Source of the DNA: Betaproteobacteria bacterium
Lineage (GTDB): Bacteria > Pseudomonadota > Gammaproteobacteria > Burkholderiales > Burkholderiaceae_D
NCBI GenBank assembly: GCA_025356395.1
Contig: JANXTA010000068.1
Span: 1-64,000, forward strand
Direction: 5' to 3'
DNA: 64,000 bases
Each line of letters begins with the position of its first letter. The stretch's first letter is position 1. This document shows, one piece after another, positions 17,472 to 26,345 of the stretch. Below the pieces are notes generated by a model, which was given only the letters and a program-made list of their open reading frames with translations, was not told where the DNA came from and searched no databases. The position numbers and the translations under genes are program-made.

Positions 17472-17567
17472 TGCGGGTCGAAGCGGGGCGGCCCGACAGG
17501 CTAGCCGCGCCACCTCGCGCCCGCATCGTGCGAATCAGGTAGAGCGTGAGGCGAGTCCAGCGGCCCG

Positions 17568-18626
17568 CTAGGGGCGGACCACTGACTCCGAAGCCTCGCC
17601 GTGTCCTTCGCTGAGGCTGGCATCTGCCAGCTTCGGCGCCTGTGAAATCAGCAACCCCTCATTCAGGAGGGATTCCACAAGGTCAGCCTGCATGAGGTCG
17701 CGCCGACGCTTGTAGAGTTCGCGCTCGGAGGCGTCGGTACCCATCCATCGCTTGAAGGACATGAAGACCGCGGGGCCCACGGTCTTCATGGTGACCATGC
17801 GTCCCGTGTTCGAAACGATGACGTGCTCGAACGGTGGCGCTGCCGCAAGAACGTCGGCACGACGCGCGTGGACGGCGTAGAGATCGTCGTCCTTCCGGAA
17901 TAGCTTGGCGAGGTGCGGATCGTCGCTGGTCGCCATGCGACGCAGGAATTCGACCTTGAAGCCCTTCTCGTTGACCGCGACTTCTGCCTGGTCTTCCAAC
18001 TTGCGGAACGTCGGATCGGCGCGCTGGATGATCGCGAGCATCGATGTGTCGAGGCGTTCCATCCACGTCACGAACTCGATGTGCTTTCTGGCATCCCGAA
18101 GCAAACCCACATCCTGCGTCGCCACGGTGTCCTGAAAAACACGGATGCCGGCGGCCGTCTCGTAGGCGTAGAGGGCGTGCATGCCGACAACCACGAAGTT
18201 GTCATACAGACCAGCGTCTTGGATTGCATCGAGAACTGCAACGACGGTCTGCGGCACCCGTCCGACGCGCAAGGCCTTATCGAGGCGTTCAGCCGCGCGA
18301 AGCTGTTCCTGGAGTAACTTCAGCCGGCCTTCGCGTTCCGCCTTGCGCTTGATGAGCGACTGGCAGATCGCTTCGGTTTCGGAAGTCTTCGGTCCGATCC
18401 GCTTCTAGACGCCACCACTCGGCGTCTTGACGAGATAGGTGTGCGAGCGCTGCTGCTTCCAGTACATCCCACCTTGGTAAGAGCGCGCTAGCGCGTCTAC
18501 GCGAAGGTACTCGCCGTAGATCGACAGGGAGTCGATCAACTGCCGGGCTGTGTTGTCGTCGAGCGTGAGGTAGCGCGTTAGCCGTTCCTTATCGATTTTC
18601 CGATTTTTAACGGCCAATCCAATCAA
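17568..18626 (-). pseudogene. GSU2403-like nucleotidyltransferase-fold protein, interrupted by in-frame TAG
   Basis: Two open frames in the same phase are split only by TAG at 18405-18407. The upstream part (73 codons from TTG 18626) ends GGMYWKQQ...YLVKTPSGGV. After the stop it continues KRIGPKTSETEAICQSLIKR, then ALRVGRVPQTVVAVLDAI and FVVVGMHALYAYETAAGIRV, the nucleotidyltransferase-fold core with the GxxALYAYE element. Joined, it is about 350 residues, the usual size of this family, and the join lies inside a conserved stretch. The second part has no good start of its own. A single C-to-T change in a Gln codon would explain the stop. Base composition is lower in GC than the neighbours, and the gene separates ubiK from comM, so transfer is likely. 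Function is unknown, though toxin or defence roles are proposed for related folds. Confidence 0.75.
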
Positions 18627-18735
18627 GTCAAGAACTCAGAATATTTGACAAGCATGGCTATTCACGCGGCTGGCACGACGCCTACGACTAGTCAGAGACG
18701 CCTGGGGAGCGATGATCGATCCGCCGTGCGACGCC

Positions 18736-19008
18736 TCAGCTGAGCGGCGGATCCTGCAGTGGTTTGGGCGTCGTCATCGATCCGCGTTCCATGCGTTCGA
18801 TCCGCGCCTCGAGATCCGCGATGCGCGACTGCGCCCGCGACAGTAGTTCCGTCTGCAGGTCGAGCTGCTCGCGCGTGGCGAGGTCGAAGTGCTCGAAGCC
18901 CTGCTGCAGCAAGGCACGCAGGTTGTTGCGCAGGTCGGCGGCAGGCGTGTCGTCGAGCATCTTGGAGAGACGCGCTTGCAGGTTTTCGAAGAACGCGTTT
19001 TTTTCCAT
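18736..19008 (-). CDS. ubiK: UbiK/YqiC-type BMFP accessory factor
   Basis: A 90-residue coiled-coil protein of the BMFP (YqiC) family, which assists aerobic ubiquinone biosynthesis as UbiK. It has an amphipathic N-terminal helix (FFENLQARLSKMLDDTPAAD), the LRNNLRALLQQGFEHFDLAT segment, and a C-terminal coiled coil ending in EARIERMERG. Length and motif order match the family. Just downstream on the same strand is the acquired nucleotidyltransferase gene, followed by comM, the usual partner of ubiK in this region of proteobacterial chromosomes. Confidence 0.88.
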   Translation of the reverse strand: MEKNAFFENLQARLSKMLDDTPAADLRNNLRALLQQGFEHFDLATREQLDLQTELLSRAQSRIADLEARIERMERGSMTTPKPLQDPPLS

Positions 19009-19097
19009 GAAGCGAGCCGGGATGAGGGAGGGTGATGCCGAGCGATGAGCGACCGAACAACCTTCATCGTGCTGCGCACTTTATCACCGAGGTGTGC

Positions 19098-19739
19098 TCA
19101 ACCCGCGTTCGAGGGCAGGTCGAGCCGATGCGCCAATCGCGCGTCGTCACCGAGCGGCTCGTGACTCGCCAGGATCCACACGCGCGTGCTTTGCAGCGAC
19201 GCGCTCGCGAGATGCGCCTTCAGCACGTTCGACGAGATGCGGTCGAGCGCGGCCAGCGGCTCGTCGAGCAGCACCACCGGGGTCATCGCGGCCATCGCGG
19301 CGATCACCGCCACCTTCTTTCGCGACCCGGTCGACAGCTGATGGATGCGTCGCTCCAGGAAGGGTTCGAGTCCCAGCGCCTCGACGAGCATCGCAGGCAG
19401 GGCAACGTCGAAGCCGGGATACAGGCTGGCGATGAAGCCGAAGAATTCGAGCGGCTTGAGATGATCGAAGGCCACGCCGTCGGGGCCGCACCAGTAGACG
19501 TGGCGCCGGTAGTCGAGCGGCTGCGTCTGCGCATCGATGGTGCCGTAGCGGATGCTTCCGGCCCGTGGCTCGAGCGCGCCACCGAGCAGTCGCAACAGGG
19601 TCGACTTGCCGCAGCCGTTGTCGCCTCGCACCCAAGTCAGGCCAGTCGGAAAGTCGTGCGACCAATCGCGGAACAGCGGCAGGTGCGGGAAGGCGAAGGC
19701 CATCCGGTCGACCGACAGCGTCGGTGCCGTTTCGCTCAT
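19098..19739 (-). CDS. ABC transporter ATP-binding protein
   Basis: A 213-residue ABC ATPase resembling CcmA-size exporters. It carries Walker A RGDNGCGKSTLLRLLGG, an ABC signature that is LSTGSRKKVAVIAAMAAM rather than the usual LSGGQ, and Walker B VVLLDEPLAALD. The signature Gly-Gly is replaced by Thr-Gly, as in several ABC-2 exporters. The start codon overlaps the stop of the membrane partner by four bases, so the two are coupled and likely form one transporter. Substrate unknown. Confidence 0.85.
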   Translation of the reverse strand: MSETAPTLSVDRMAFAFPHLPLFRDWSHDFPTGLTWVRGDNGCGKSTLLRLLGGALEPRAGSIRYGTIDAQTQPLDYRRHVYWCGPDGVAFDHLKPLEFFGFIASLYPGFDVALPAMLVEALGLEPFLERRIHQLSTGSRKKVAVIAAMAAMTPVVLLDEPLAALDRISSNVLKAHLASASLQSTRVWILASHEPLGDDARLAHRLDLPSNAG

Positions 19740-20863
19740 CACGGCGTTACCTCGGATCCGAACGCGATGGCCAGGGCCAGCATCAGGATCCAGCGTGCGG
19801 CGTGATTCGTGGCTTTCATGTCTTCCGTGTCGATGCTCTCGAGGACGCAGCCTACCGCGAGCACGACGACGTAAAGCGTCAGGACGGTCGGACGCACCGA
19901 GCCCGTGGACCACGCCGAAGCGACGAGGCCCGCGCAGATGCCGGACAGCGCCGGCACGAGCACGAGCCCACGCTGCGCGCGATCGCATGCGTGGACATCG
20001 AGGGGTAGTTGCCGCTGGTCGTGCCAGAGCGGCCGCAGCTCCCGCGTCGTGCGCGCGCGCAGCAGGCTGGTCGCGACCAGTGCGGCGAGCGCCAGCGATG
20101 CGAGCGCCCATCCGGTCGGCACCGGCGTCCAGGTCGCAAGCGTCGCGCAGGTGATCGTCATGACGCAGCCGGTCGTCAGCAGGCCAGCACTGACGTTGGC
20201 GCGGCCTCTCGCGAGCGGCAGCATCAGCAGCGCCCGATGGACCCTGAGCGGACGCGTGGTGCGTGCTCGAACTGCGATCGGTCGCGGTCGCATGAACGAC
20301 GTCGCGATCGGGCCGGCCGCTCTGCTCCGCACGTGGTGCATCCATCGCAAGGAAAGGATCAGCGAGCCACCGGCGGCCGCGACCCACGCGGCGACGGCGA
20401 GCCAGCGATGGACCGCGTCGTGGCCCGTGTCCTGGTTCACCGCGATAGCGATCCATCCCGACAGCAGCAGCGCCTGCCAGGGCAGCATGACGATCCCGCC
20501 GAAGAGTCGGTCGGAGCGAACGATCGTCCGGGCCGCGAGAGGCAGCGCTCGTTCGGCATCGGCCCAGTGTCGCGGCCACCACAACGGCCGCGTCAGCACG
20601 ACCGGCAGCGCGCCGATCACCGCATAGACCAGCGTCGCCGGGACGATCAGCCAGCCGCGATCCGCCGCTGCCCGCAACGGCGAGAGGAGCGTGCTCGCCG
20701 CGGCGGCGGTGACGCTCAGGGGAGCGTTGGAGCCTGCACCGAAGACGACGATTGCGACGGCGAGATAGAGACCCCAGCGCCTGAAGAAGTCGACCAGTGC
20801 GATGCGGAAGCGAAGCATCCGCATCGCGTGATAGTCGATGGGAGGGATCTCAAATGACCCCAT
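19739..20863 (-). CDS. putative ABC transporter membrane subunit
   Basis: A 374-residue membrane protein with about eight hydrophobic spans (for example WGLYLAVAIVVFGAG, GWLIVPATLVYAVIGALPVV, AQRGLVLVPALSGICAGLVA). A long basic cytoplasmic stretch lies in the middle (SRAAGPIATSFMRPRPIAVR). I do not recognise the family. Its role is inferred from the overlapping ABC ATPase gene downstream. Start ATG 20863 overlaps the CaiB stop by 14 bases; the alternative starts at 20824 or 20818 would leave a short gap. Neither has a strong ribosome site. Confidence 0.6.
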   Translation of the reverse strand: MGSFEIPPIDYHAMRMLRFRIALVDFFRRWGLYLAVAIVVFGAGSNAPLSVTAAAASTLLSPLRAAADRGWLIVPATLVYAVIGALPVVLTRPLWWPRHWADAERALPLAARTIVRSDRLFGGIVMLPWQALLLSGWIAIAVNQDTGHDAVHRWLAVAAWVAAAGGSLILSLRWMHHVRSRAAGPIATSFMRPRPIAVRARTTRPLRVHRALLMLPLARGRANVSAGLLTTGCVMTITCATLATWTPVPTGWALASLALAALVATSLLRARTTRELRPLWHDQRQLPLDVHACDRAQRGLVLVPALSGICAGLVASAWSTGSVRPTVLTLYVVVLAVGCVLESIDTEDMKATNHAARWILMLALAIAFGSEVTP

Positions 20864-22058
20864 CGGATCGCATTGCCGCGAGTTGCGCCGCGTCGAAGCC
20901 GAGGTCCGTCAACACTTCGACCGTGTGTTCGCCAAGGGCGGGTCCGAGCCAGCGCGTCTGCCCCGGTGTCGCCGACAGCTTGGGCACGATGCCCGGGATA
21001 TCGATTGGTGCGCCGTCGGGCAACACGTGTGTCGCGATCATTTCGCGCGCGGCGTAGTGCGGATCGCGATGGATGTCGGCGGCCGTGTAGATCTTGCCGC
21101 ACGGCACGTCGGCGTCGTCGAGTGCCGCGAGCACGGTATCGAGGTCGTGCTGCACGCTCCACGCGCCGATGGCGGCATCGATCGTCTCGGTCTGCGCGAC
21201 GCGTCCGTCGTTGTGCTTCAACGCGGGATCGTCGCCGAGGTCGGGCCGGCCGACGACCTTCATCAAGCGTCGGAAGATGCCGTCGCTGTTGCCCGCGATG
21301 ATCACGTAGCTGCCGTCGCTGCACGGGTAGGTATTGGACGGCGTGATGCCCGGCAGGCTCGAGCCGCTGCGTTCGCGGATGTGACCGAGCGCGGCGTACT
21401 CGGGGATCAGGCTCTCCATCACGCCGAACACCGCTTCGTAGAGCGCTACGTCGACCAGTTGCCCGACGCCGCCGTTGACCTTGACGTGATGCAGCGCGAG
21501 CATCGCGCCGATGGTTCCATACAGCGATGCGAGCGAGTCGCCGATGCTGACGCCGACGCGCACTGGTGGCCGGTCCGGATAGCCGGTGAGATAGCGCAGG
21601 CCGCCCATCGACTCGGCGATCGCGGCGAAGCCGGGGCGCTCGCGCTCTGGTCCGGTCTGCCCGTAGCCCGACACGCGGACCATCACGAGACGCGGGTTGA
21701 TCGTCGCGAGCTGTTCCCAGCCGAGTCCCCAGGCCTCGAGCACGCCGGGCCGGAAGTTCTCGATGACGATGTCCGCGTCCTGGACCAGCTTGCGCACGAT
21801 CTCCTGGCCTTGCAGCGACTTGAGATTGATCGTGACCGACTTCTTGTTGCGGCTCTGCGAGTACCACCAGTACGAAGTCCCGTCGTGCAGCTTCCGCCAG
21901 CTCCGCAGCGGGTCGCCGCCGTCGGGTGACTCGACCTTGACGACATCGGCGCCGAACTGCGCGAGCAGGCTCGACGCATACGGTCCGGCGATCAGCGTGC
22001 CGAGCTCGACGACCTTGATGCCCTTCAGCGGCGTCGGCGCCGAGGCGACGTCCGTCAT
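20850..22058 (-). CDS. CaiB/BaiF family CoA-transferase (family III)
   Basis: A 402-residue formyl-CoA/carnitine-type CoA-transferase. It moves CoA between acyl groups through an enzyme-bound anhydride on an Asp. The N-terminus LKGIKVVELGTLIAGPYASS and ADVVKVESPDGGDPLR are family hallmarks. The catalytic Asp is the one in GQLVDVALYEAVF. Also seen are NKKSVTINLKSLQGQEIVRK and NFRPGVLEAWGLG. The substrate cannot be predicted. It starts 13 bases after the S9 peptidase gene and overlaps the putative ABC membrane gene, an unusual operon for this enzyme. Confidence 0.92.
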   Translation of the reverse strand: MTDVASAPTPLKGIKVVELGTLIAGPYASSLLAQFGADVVKVESPDGGDPLRSWRKLHDGTSYWWYSQSRNKKSVTINLKSLQGQEIVRKLVQDADIVIENFRPGVLEAWGLGWEQLATINPRLVMVRVSGYGQTGPERERPGFAAIAESMGGLRYLTGYPDRPPVRVGVSIGDSLASLYGTIGAMLALHHVKVNGGVGQLVDVALYEAVFGVMESLIPEYAALGHIRERSGSSLPGITPSNTYPCSDGSYVIIAGNSDGIFRRLMKVVGRPDLGDDPALKHNDGRVAQTETIDAAIGAWSVQHDLDTVLAALDDADVPCGKIYTAADIHRDPHYAAREMIATHVLPDGAPIDIPGIVPKLSATPGQTRWLGPALGEHTVEVLTDLGFDAAQLAAMRSDGVI

Positions 22059-22071
22059 GACACGACGCCCA

Positions 22072-24009
22072 TCACGGCTTCATGTTCTGCGCGAGGAACT
22101 TCTCCATCGCGCCGTAGAAGTCGAACTGGTTCTCCTCGTTGTGAAAGCCGTGGCCTTCGTTGTCCTTGACCATGTACTCGACGACCACGCCGCGCTTCTT
22201 CAGGCCTTCGACGATCTGGTCGCTCTCGGCCTTGTTGACGCGCGGGTCGCGCGCGCCCTGCGCGACGAACAGCGGCGTCCTGATGCGATCGACGAAGTTC
22301 ACCGGCGACTCGGCTTCGAGCATCGCCTTCTGTGTCTCGGGGTTGCCGACCATCTCGTAGAGCTGCTTGCGGGCCGACTCCCAGTACGGCGGGATGGTGT
22401 TCATGAAGGAGAGCAGGTTCGACACGCCGACGTAGTCGACCGCGGCCGCGTACAGATCGGGCGTGAAGGTCACGCCGGCCAGCGTCGCATACCCGCCGTA
22501 GCTGCCGCCGTAGATCGCAATGCGCTTCGGGTCCGCGATGCCCTGCTTCTTCAGCATCTCGACGCCGTCTGTGATGTCGTCCTGCATCGACCGGCCCCAC
22601 TGCCCGAAGCTCGCTTCCCAGAACTTCCGGCCGTAGCCGGTCGAGCCGCGGAAGTTCATCTGCAGGACGGCATAGCCGCGATTGGCGAGGAACTGCACCT
22701 CGGGATTGAAACCCCAGATGTCGCGGGCCCACGGGCCGCCGTGCGGGTTGACGACGACCGGCAGGTTCTTCGGCTCGACGCCGACCGGCAGCGTCAGGTA
22801 GCCGTTGATCGTCAGGCCGTCGCGGGCCGTGTACTGGATCGGCTTCATCACGGCCATGTCGGCCTCGGCCAGCCCCGGCTGGATGTCACCGAGTTTGGTC
22901 AGTGTCTTGCGCGTGACGTCGTAGATGTAGCGTGCGCCCTGCGTGCGATCGTTGTACGCGGCAACGACCAGTCGGGTCTCGTCCTTGGTCACGCTCTGCA
23001 GGCCGATGTCGTAGCCCGGTAGCTTCTTCTCGAGGTCGGCGTAGATCGCGGCGGTCGCCGCGTCGACGACCTGGTGCTGGGACTTCCAGTCCGAGTACAT
23101 GACCTCCGTCAGGACCTTGCGCTTGCGGGAGTAGGTCAATCCATAGGCGTCGACCTCCGGGTTCTCGTAGATCAGCTTGCCTTCCTTCGCGGTCTTCGGA
23201 TCGAATTCGAAGATCGCCTTCCGGTCGCGTCCGCGGTTCGAGTTGACGTAGAGCCGCTGGTTGTCGAAGGTGAAGAAGAAGGGCTCGACGGCCTCCTTGA
23301 AGTTGGTTGTGAGCAGCGTCTTGAACGGCTGGGTCTCGGTGTCGCGATAGAGCAGCGAGCTGTCGACCCCATCGGTGCTCACGGCCACGCGCAGCTTGCC
23401 GGTGTGGTCGGTGATCCAGCTGACGATGTTGCCCGGGTTCTCGGCGACCAGCTTCGCGTCGCCGCTGTCGACGTCGATGCGGAAGACATCGAACACCTTC
23501 TTGTCGCGCTGGTTGTGCGAGACCAGCATGTGCCTGTCGTCGTCCTTCAGGTCGTCGACGATCTCCGCGCGGACGCCGTCGAAGGGCGTCAGGTCCTTGC
23601 CCGCGCCACCGGCGATCGGGATCGAAAGCACGTGGAAGTTCTCGTCGCCGCCGAAGTCCTTGACGTAGACGACGTGCCCGTTGCCCTTCCAGAAGAAATT
23701 GCTCACGTCGCGAGCCGACTCGCTGGTCAGCGCAGTGGCCGTGCCGGTCGGTGCGCCACTCGCATCGAGGCTCTGCACGAACACGTTCTGCCGGCCGTTG
23801 CCCTTCGCCATGTAGGCCAAGTGCTTGCCGTCGGGCGCGAGGCGGAAGAACGAGCGTTCCGGCTTGCGGAAGAAGTCGCGGACGTCGTAGGTCTTGGGCG
23901 CGCTCGTGGCGCCAGTGGGGGTCTGCGCGCCGGCGGGCGACATCGATGCGGTGGTGATGAAGGCGATGGTCATGGTGGATGCAGAGGTACCGAACAGCGA
24001 TTTGGACAT
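22072..24009 (-). CDS. S9-family prolyl oligopeptidase-like serine peptidase, exported
   Basis: A 645-residue peptidase with a Sec signal peptide (TIAFITTASMSPAGAQ) followed by a seven-bladed propeller and an alpha/beta-hydrolase domain of the acylaminoacyl-peptidase type. The nucleophile is Ser at about residue 503 in IYGGSYGGYATL. The acid is Asp in GARDPRVNKAE and the base is His in NEGHGFHNEENQ. The conserved VNPHGGPWARD and RGSTGYGRKFWE segments form the oxyanion region. It is expected to cut peptides in the periplasm. ATG 24009 is chosen because it gives a signal peptide; an upstream frame extension lacks one. Confidence 0.9.
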   Translation of the reverse strand: MSKSLFGTSASTMTIAFITTASMSPAGAQTPTGATSAPKTYDVRDFFRKPERSFFRLAPDGKHLAYMAKGNGRQNVFVQSLDASGAPTGTATALTSESARDVSNFFWKGNGHVVYVKDFGGDENFHVLSIPIAGGAGKDLTPFDGVRAEIVDDLKDDDRHMLVSHNQRDKKVFDVFRIDVDSGDAKLVAENPGNIVSWITDHTGKLRVAVSTDGVDSSLLYRDTETQPFKTLLTTNFKEAVEPFFFTFDNQRLYVNSNRGRDRKAIFEFDPKTAKEGKLIYENPEVDAYGLTYSRKRKVLTEVMYSDWKSQHQVVDAATAAIYADLEKKLPGYDIGLQSVTKDETRLVVAAYNDRTQGARYIYDVTRKTLTKLGDIQPGLAEADMAVMKPIQYTARDGLTINGYLTLPVGVEPKNLPVVVNPHGGPWARDIWGFNPEVQFLANRGYAVLQMNFRGSTGYGRKFWEASFGQWGRSMQDDITDGVEMLKKQGIADPKRIAIYGGSYGGYATLAGVTFTPDLYAAAVDYVGVSNLLSFMNTIPPYWESARKQLYEMVGNPETQKAMLEAESPVNFVDRIRTPLFVAQGARDPRVNKAESDQIVEGLKKRGVVVEYMVKDNEGHGFHNEENQFDFYGAMEKFLAQNMKP

Positions 24010-24141
24010 CGAGGATTTCCAGCGGGAAGGTGACCGAACAGCGGGACCGCGGATGATGCCTCGGTGCCGTCGGGTCGGAAAGCCGGGATGCGACGGAGCG
24101 TCGGTCGGACGCGACGAAATGCGTTGTGGCGGCAACCGGCG

Positions 24142-24726
24142 TCAGCAGGCCTTCGTGTGCAGCGACATCATCGCCGCTTCGGTGTTGCCGTCGAACATGG
24201 CGGGCAACACGTCGAGGCCCCGCTCGATGGACTCGTCGATCGCTTTCTGCTCGTCACGCTGCGGCGGGTGCAACACGAAGTCGACGACCTGCTGCTGCAG
24301 CTCGAGCGTGCGCGGATGCCCGATGCCGATGCGCATCCGCCAGAACTGCGGTGTGGTCAGCACCGAGGCGATGTCGCGCAGGCCGTTGTGCCCCGCGTGA
24401 CCGCCGCCGAGCTTGAGCTTGACGACGCCGGGGTCGAGGTCGAGCTCGTCGTGGGCCACCAGGATTTCGTCGGGAAGGATCTTGTAGAAGCGTGCAAGCG
24501 CACCGACCGCGAGGCCCGAGCGGTTCATGAACGTATCGGGCATCAGCAGCCAGCGCGGACCGTCCTTGCCGACGATGCCGTGGAAGTCGCGCTCGCCGCG
24601 CAGGCCGATGCGCTGCGTCTCGGCATAGCGCTCGACCATCCAGAAGCCGGCGTTGTGGCGCGTGGCCGCGTATTGCGCGCCAGGGTTGCCGAGCCCGACG
24701 AGGAGCTTGATGGGTGTGGCTGGCAT
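24142..24726 (-). CDS. pth: peptidyl-tRNA hydrolase
   Basis: A 194-residue enzyme that frees tRNA from stalled peptidyl-tRNA, essential in most bacteria. The active-site elements are visible: LLVGLGNPGAQYAATRHNAG, with the catalytic His in TRHNAGF. Next come TFMNRSG (substrate Asn), DELDLDPGVVKLKLGGGHAG and HNGLRDI. The length is typical. In relatives pth follows rplY closely; here about 4.2 kb of accessory and decayed genes separates them. A solute-binding-like gene lies 7 bases upstream on the same strand. Confidence 0.95.
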   Translation of the reverse strand: MPATPIKLLVGLGNPGAQYAATRHNAGFWMVERYAETQRIGLRGERDFHGIVGKDGPRWLLMPDTFMNRSGLAVGALARFYKILPDEILVAHDELDLDPGVVKLKLGGGHAGHNGLRDIASVLTTPQFWRMRIGIGHPRTLELQQQVVDFVLHPPQRDEQKAIDESIERGLDVLPAMFDGNTEAAMMSLHTKAC

Positions 24727-24733
24727 GGCGCGC

Positions 24734-25474
24734 TCAGTCGGGTGCGCCGGCGGATGCGACCGACGCGCCCTCGATGCCGTGGCGCTTCAGTGCTGCGGCG
24801 ACGAAGCCATCGGCCTTCCGCGCCTCGACGAAGCGTGCGAGGTGGGCGGCAGCATCGACGCCGCGACTCTTCGGGACGCCGATCGCCTGCCGGATCGTCA
24901 TGAAGCGACCCTCGAGGACGCGTAGTCCCGGCACGCGTCGCGCGTCGGCCTCCAGCACCTGCCTGACGCCGGCGGCCACGGCCGTCGAGTCGGTCATGAA
25001 GGTCTCGATGACGGCCTGCGCATTGGCGACGCGGACCAGTTCGGCCTGCGTGATCGCGCGTGTGAGGAAGAGGTCGTAGGCGCTGGCCTTGCCGACGACG
25101 ATGCGCTTGCCGGGTCGGTCGACCTGTTCGAGGTCCCGGATCGGATCGGCATCGCGAACCAAGTAGGTGCCTTCGATCAGCAGGTAGGGTGCCGTGAACG
25201 CGATCTTGGCGCCGCGGATGGGATCGATCGCGAAGAAGCCGATGTCTGCCGTCTCGTCGCTGACGAGGTCGACCGACTGGCCGGCGGTCTCGACGATGTG
25301 CAACTCGCACGCGACACCGAGCTGTTCCGAGAGGGCACGGCCCAGGTCCACGGATACGCCGCAGGCCTGCCCGTCCGCGCCCTGGTTGGCGAGGATCGGA
25401 TTGCCGAGGTTGATGGCGACGCGGAGCGTGCCGGTCGGGGCGAAGGCGGTGACGAGTTCGGGAGCGGTCTGCAT
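24734..25474 (-). CDS. solute-binding protein family 3-like, no signal peptide
   Basis: A 246-residue protein with the fold of family-3 amino-acid-binding proteins: GTLRVAINLGNPILANQ near the start, GVSVDLGRALSEQLGV and ADIGFFAIDPIRGAKIAFTAPYLL after it. The N-terminus MQTAPELVTAFAPTG has no signal peptide, so it is probably cytoplasmic rather than a transporter subunit, and no permease or ATPase genes are near. A cytoplasmic enzyme-like or sensing role is possible. It ends 7 bases before pth. Confidence 0.78.
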   Translation of the reverse strand: MQTAPELVTAFAPTGTLRVAINLGNPILANQGADGQACGVSVDLGRALSEQLGVACELHIVETAGQSVDLVSDETADIGFFAIDPIRGAKIAFTAPYLLIEGTYLVRDADPIRDLEQVDRPGKRIVVGKASAYDLFLTRAITQAELVRVANAQAVIETFMTDSTAVAAGVRQVLEADARRVPGLRVLEGRFMTIRQAIGVPKSRGVDAAAHLARFVEARKADGFVAAALKRHGIEGASVASAGAPD

Positions 25475-25544
25475 GGCGCGATTCTACTGGGGGCCGGCCG
25501 GTCGTCTTTCGACCGTGACGCGCCGGAAATTGAGGACTTGACCC

Positions 25545-25559
25545 GTGCACCTGGTGCAC
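25545..25559. promoter_or_regulatory. 15-base palindrome, possible operator
   Basis: GTGCACC-T-GGTGCAC is a perfect inverted repeat in the intergenic space upstream of the decayed hydrolase gene. A -35-like TTGACC (25538-25543) directly precedes it. It could be the binding site of the lost regulator of the catabolic cluster. No clear -10 is seen and no regulator gene is nearby. Confidence 0.35.
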
Positions 25560-25632
25560 ATCCCACAGACAAGCTTGGCGGCACCGATCACCCTTCATAA
25601 CCTCCGCTTCGACGACATCGGCAGGAGACGGC

Positions 25633-25975
25633 ATGGCGGACGGGAAGCGGTTCGAGAGCATCTGGGCAGACCTGTGAGGCGTCTCGTTCTCGCAAGGCTG
25701 GCTGGACGCCGGCTGCGTGAGAACCCGCTACCTCCACGGCGTGGGCGCGCAATCGCGAGGCGCACAGCGCGCACTTTTCGGTCTGGGCGATCGACCTGAT
25801 CGGCCACGGCTGGACCGACCGGGCCACGACCGGCCTCGAGATTCCCAACTACAGCGAACACGTGCCCGCGTTCCTGAAGGTCGCGTCGCGACTCGCGGTC
25901 GGTCATCCCGGCAAGGTCGACCGGCTGGTGCTGAACACGGCGGGCGGGTCGCAGGCCGATCGCAGCGAACCGTAA
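25633..25975 (+). pseudogene. meta-cleavage-type alpha/beta hydrolase, degraded
   Basis: The frame begins MADGKRFESIWADL, then meets an in-frame TGA, and continues GVSFSQGWLDAGCVRTRYLH. After about 25773 the sense moves to the +1-shifted frame: HFSVWAIDLIGHGWTDR, IPNYSEHVPAFL, then HPGKVDRLVLNTAGGSQAD. These match alpha/beta hydrolases of aromatic meta-cleavage pathways. Missing are the oxyanion loop (HG.G) after RYLH and the nucleophile elbow (GxSxGG) between PAFLKV and ASRLAV. The gene therefore carries a stop, a frameshift and two internal deletions, and cannot give an active enzyme. It reads into the next remnant on the same strand. Confidence 0.75.
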
Positions 25976-25986
25976 AGAAGATCCGC

Positions 25987-26345
25987 ATGAGTTCGAACCT
26001 CTTCGACACCGACGTCATCGTGATAGGAAGCGGTCCCACGGGCGGCACCGCGGCACTGGTGCTCGCGACCTGCGGCATCGGCGTCACGGTGGCGACCTAC
26101 TGGAACTGGACCGCGAACTCGCCGCGCGCCCACATCACCAATCAGCGGACGATGGAGGTGCTGCGCGATCTCGGTGTGGAGGAAGATGCCAGGAAATACG
26201 AGATGCCGTGGGAGGCCATGGGCGACACGCTCTTCGCCACCAGCTTCGCCGGCGAAGAGATCGCGCGCCTGCGCACCTGGGGGACCGGCGACGAACGAGT
26301 CGGCGATTACGTGCGGGGCAGTCCGTGTGCGATGGCGGACATCTC
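25987..26345 (+). pseudogene. FAD-dependent aromatic monooxygenase (MhpA-like), 5' fragment
   Basis: About 120 residues of a flavoprotein hydroxylase of the phenol / 3-(3-hydroxyphenyl)propionate type. It has the FAD-binding DVIVIGSGPTGGTAALVLAT (GxGxxG with one atypical residue). The family blocks NSPRAHITNQRTMEVLRDLG and FAGEEIARLRTWGTGDER follow. Family sense ends after GSPCAMADI, about 120 of an expected 550-600 residues. The next bases belong to a dioxygenase remnant on the opposite strand. The junction marks a deletion or inversion breakpoint. Confidence 0.75.

Noticed and set aside
19739-20863. CcmB-type haem exporter subunit
   Set aside because: The ATPase partner is CcmA-sized, but the membrane protein lacks CcmB-like sequence and other ccm genes are absent.
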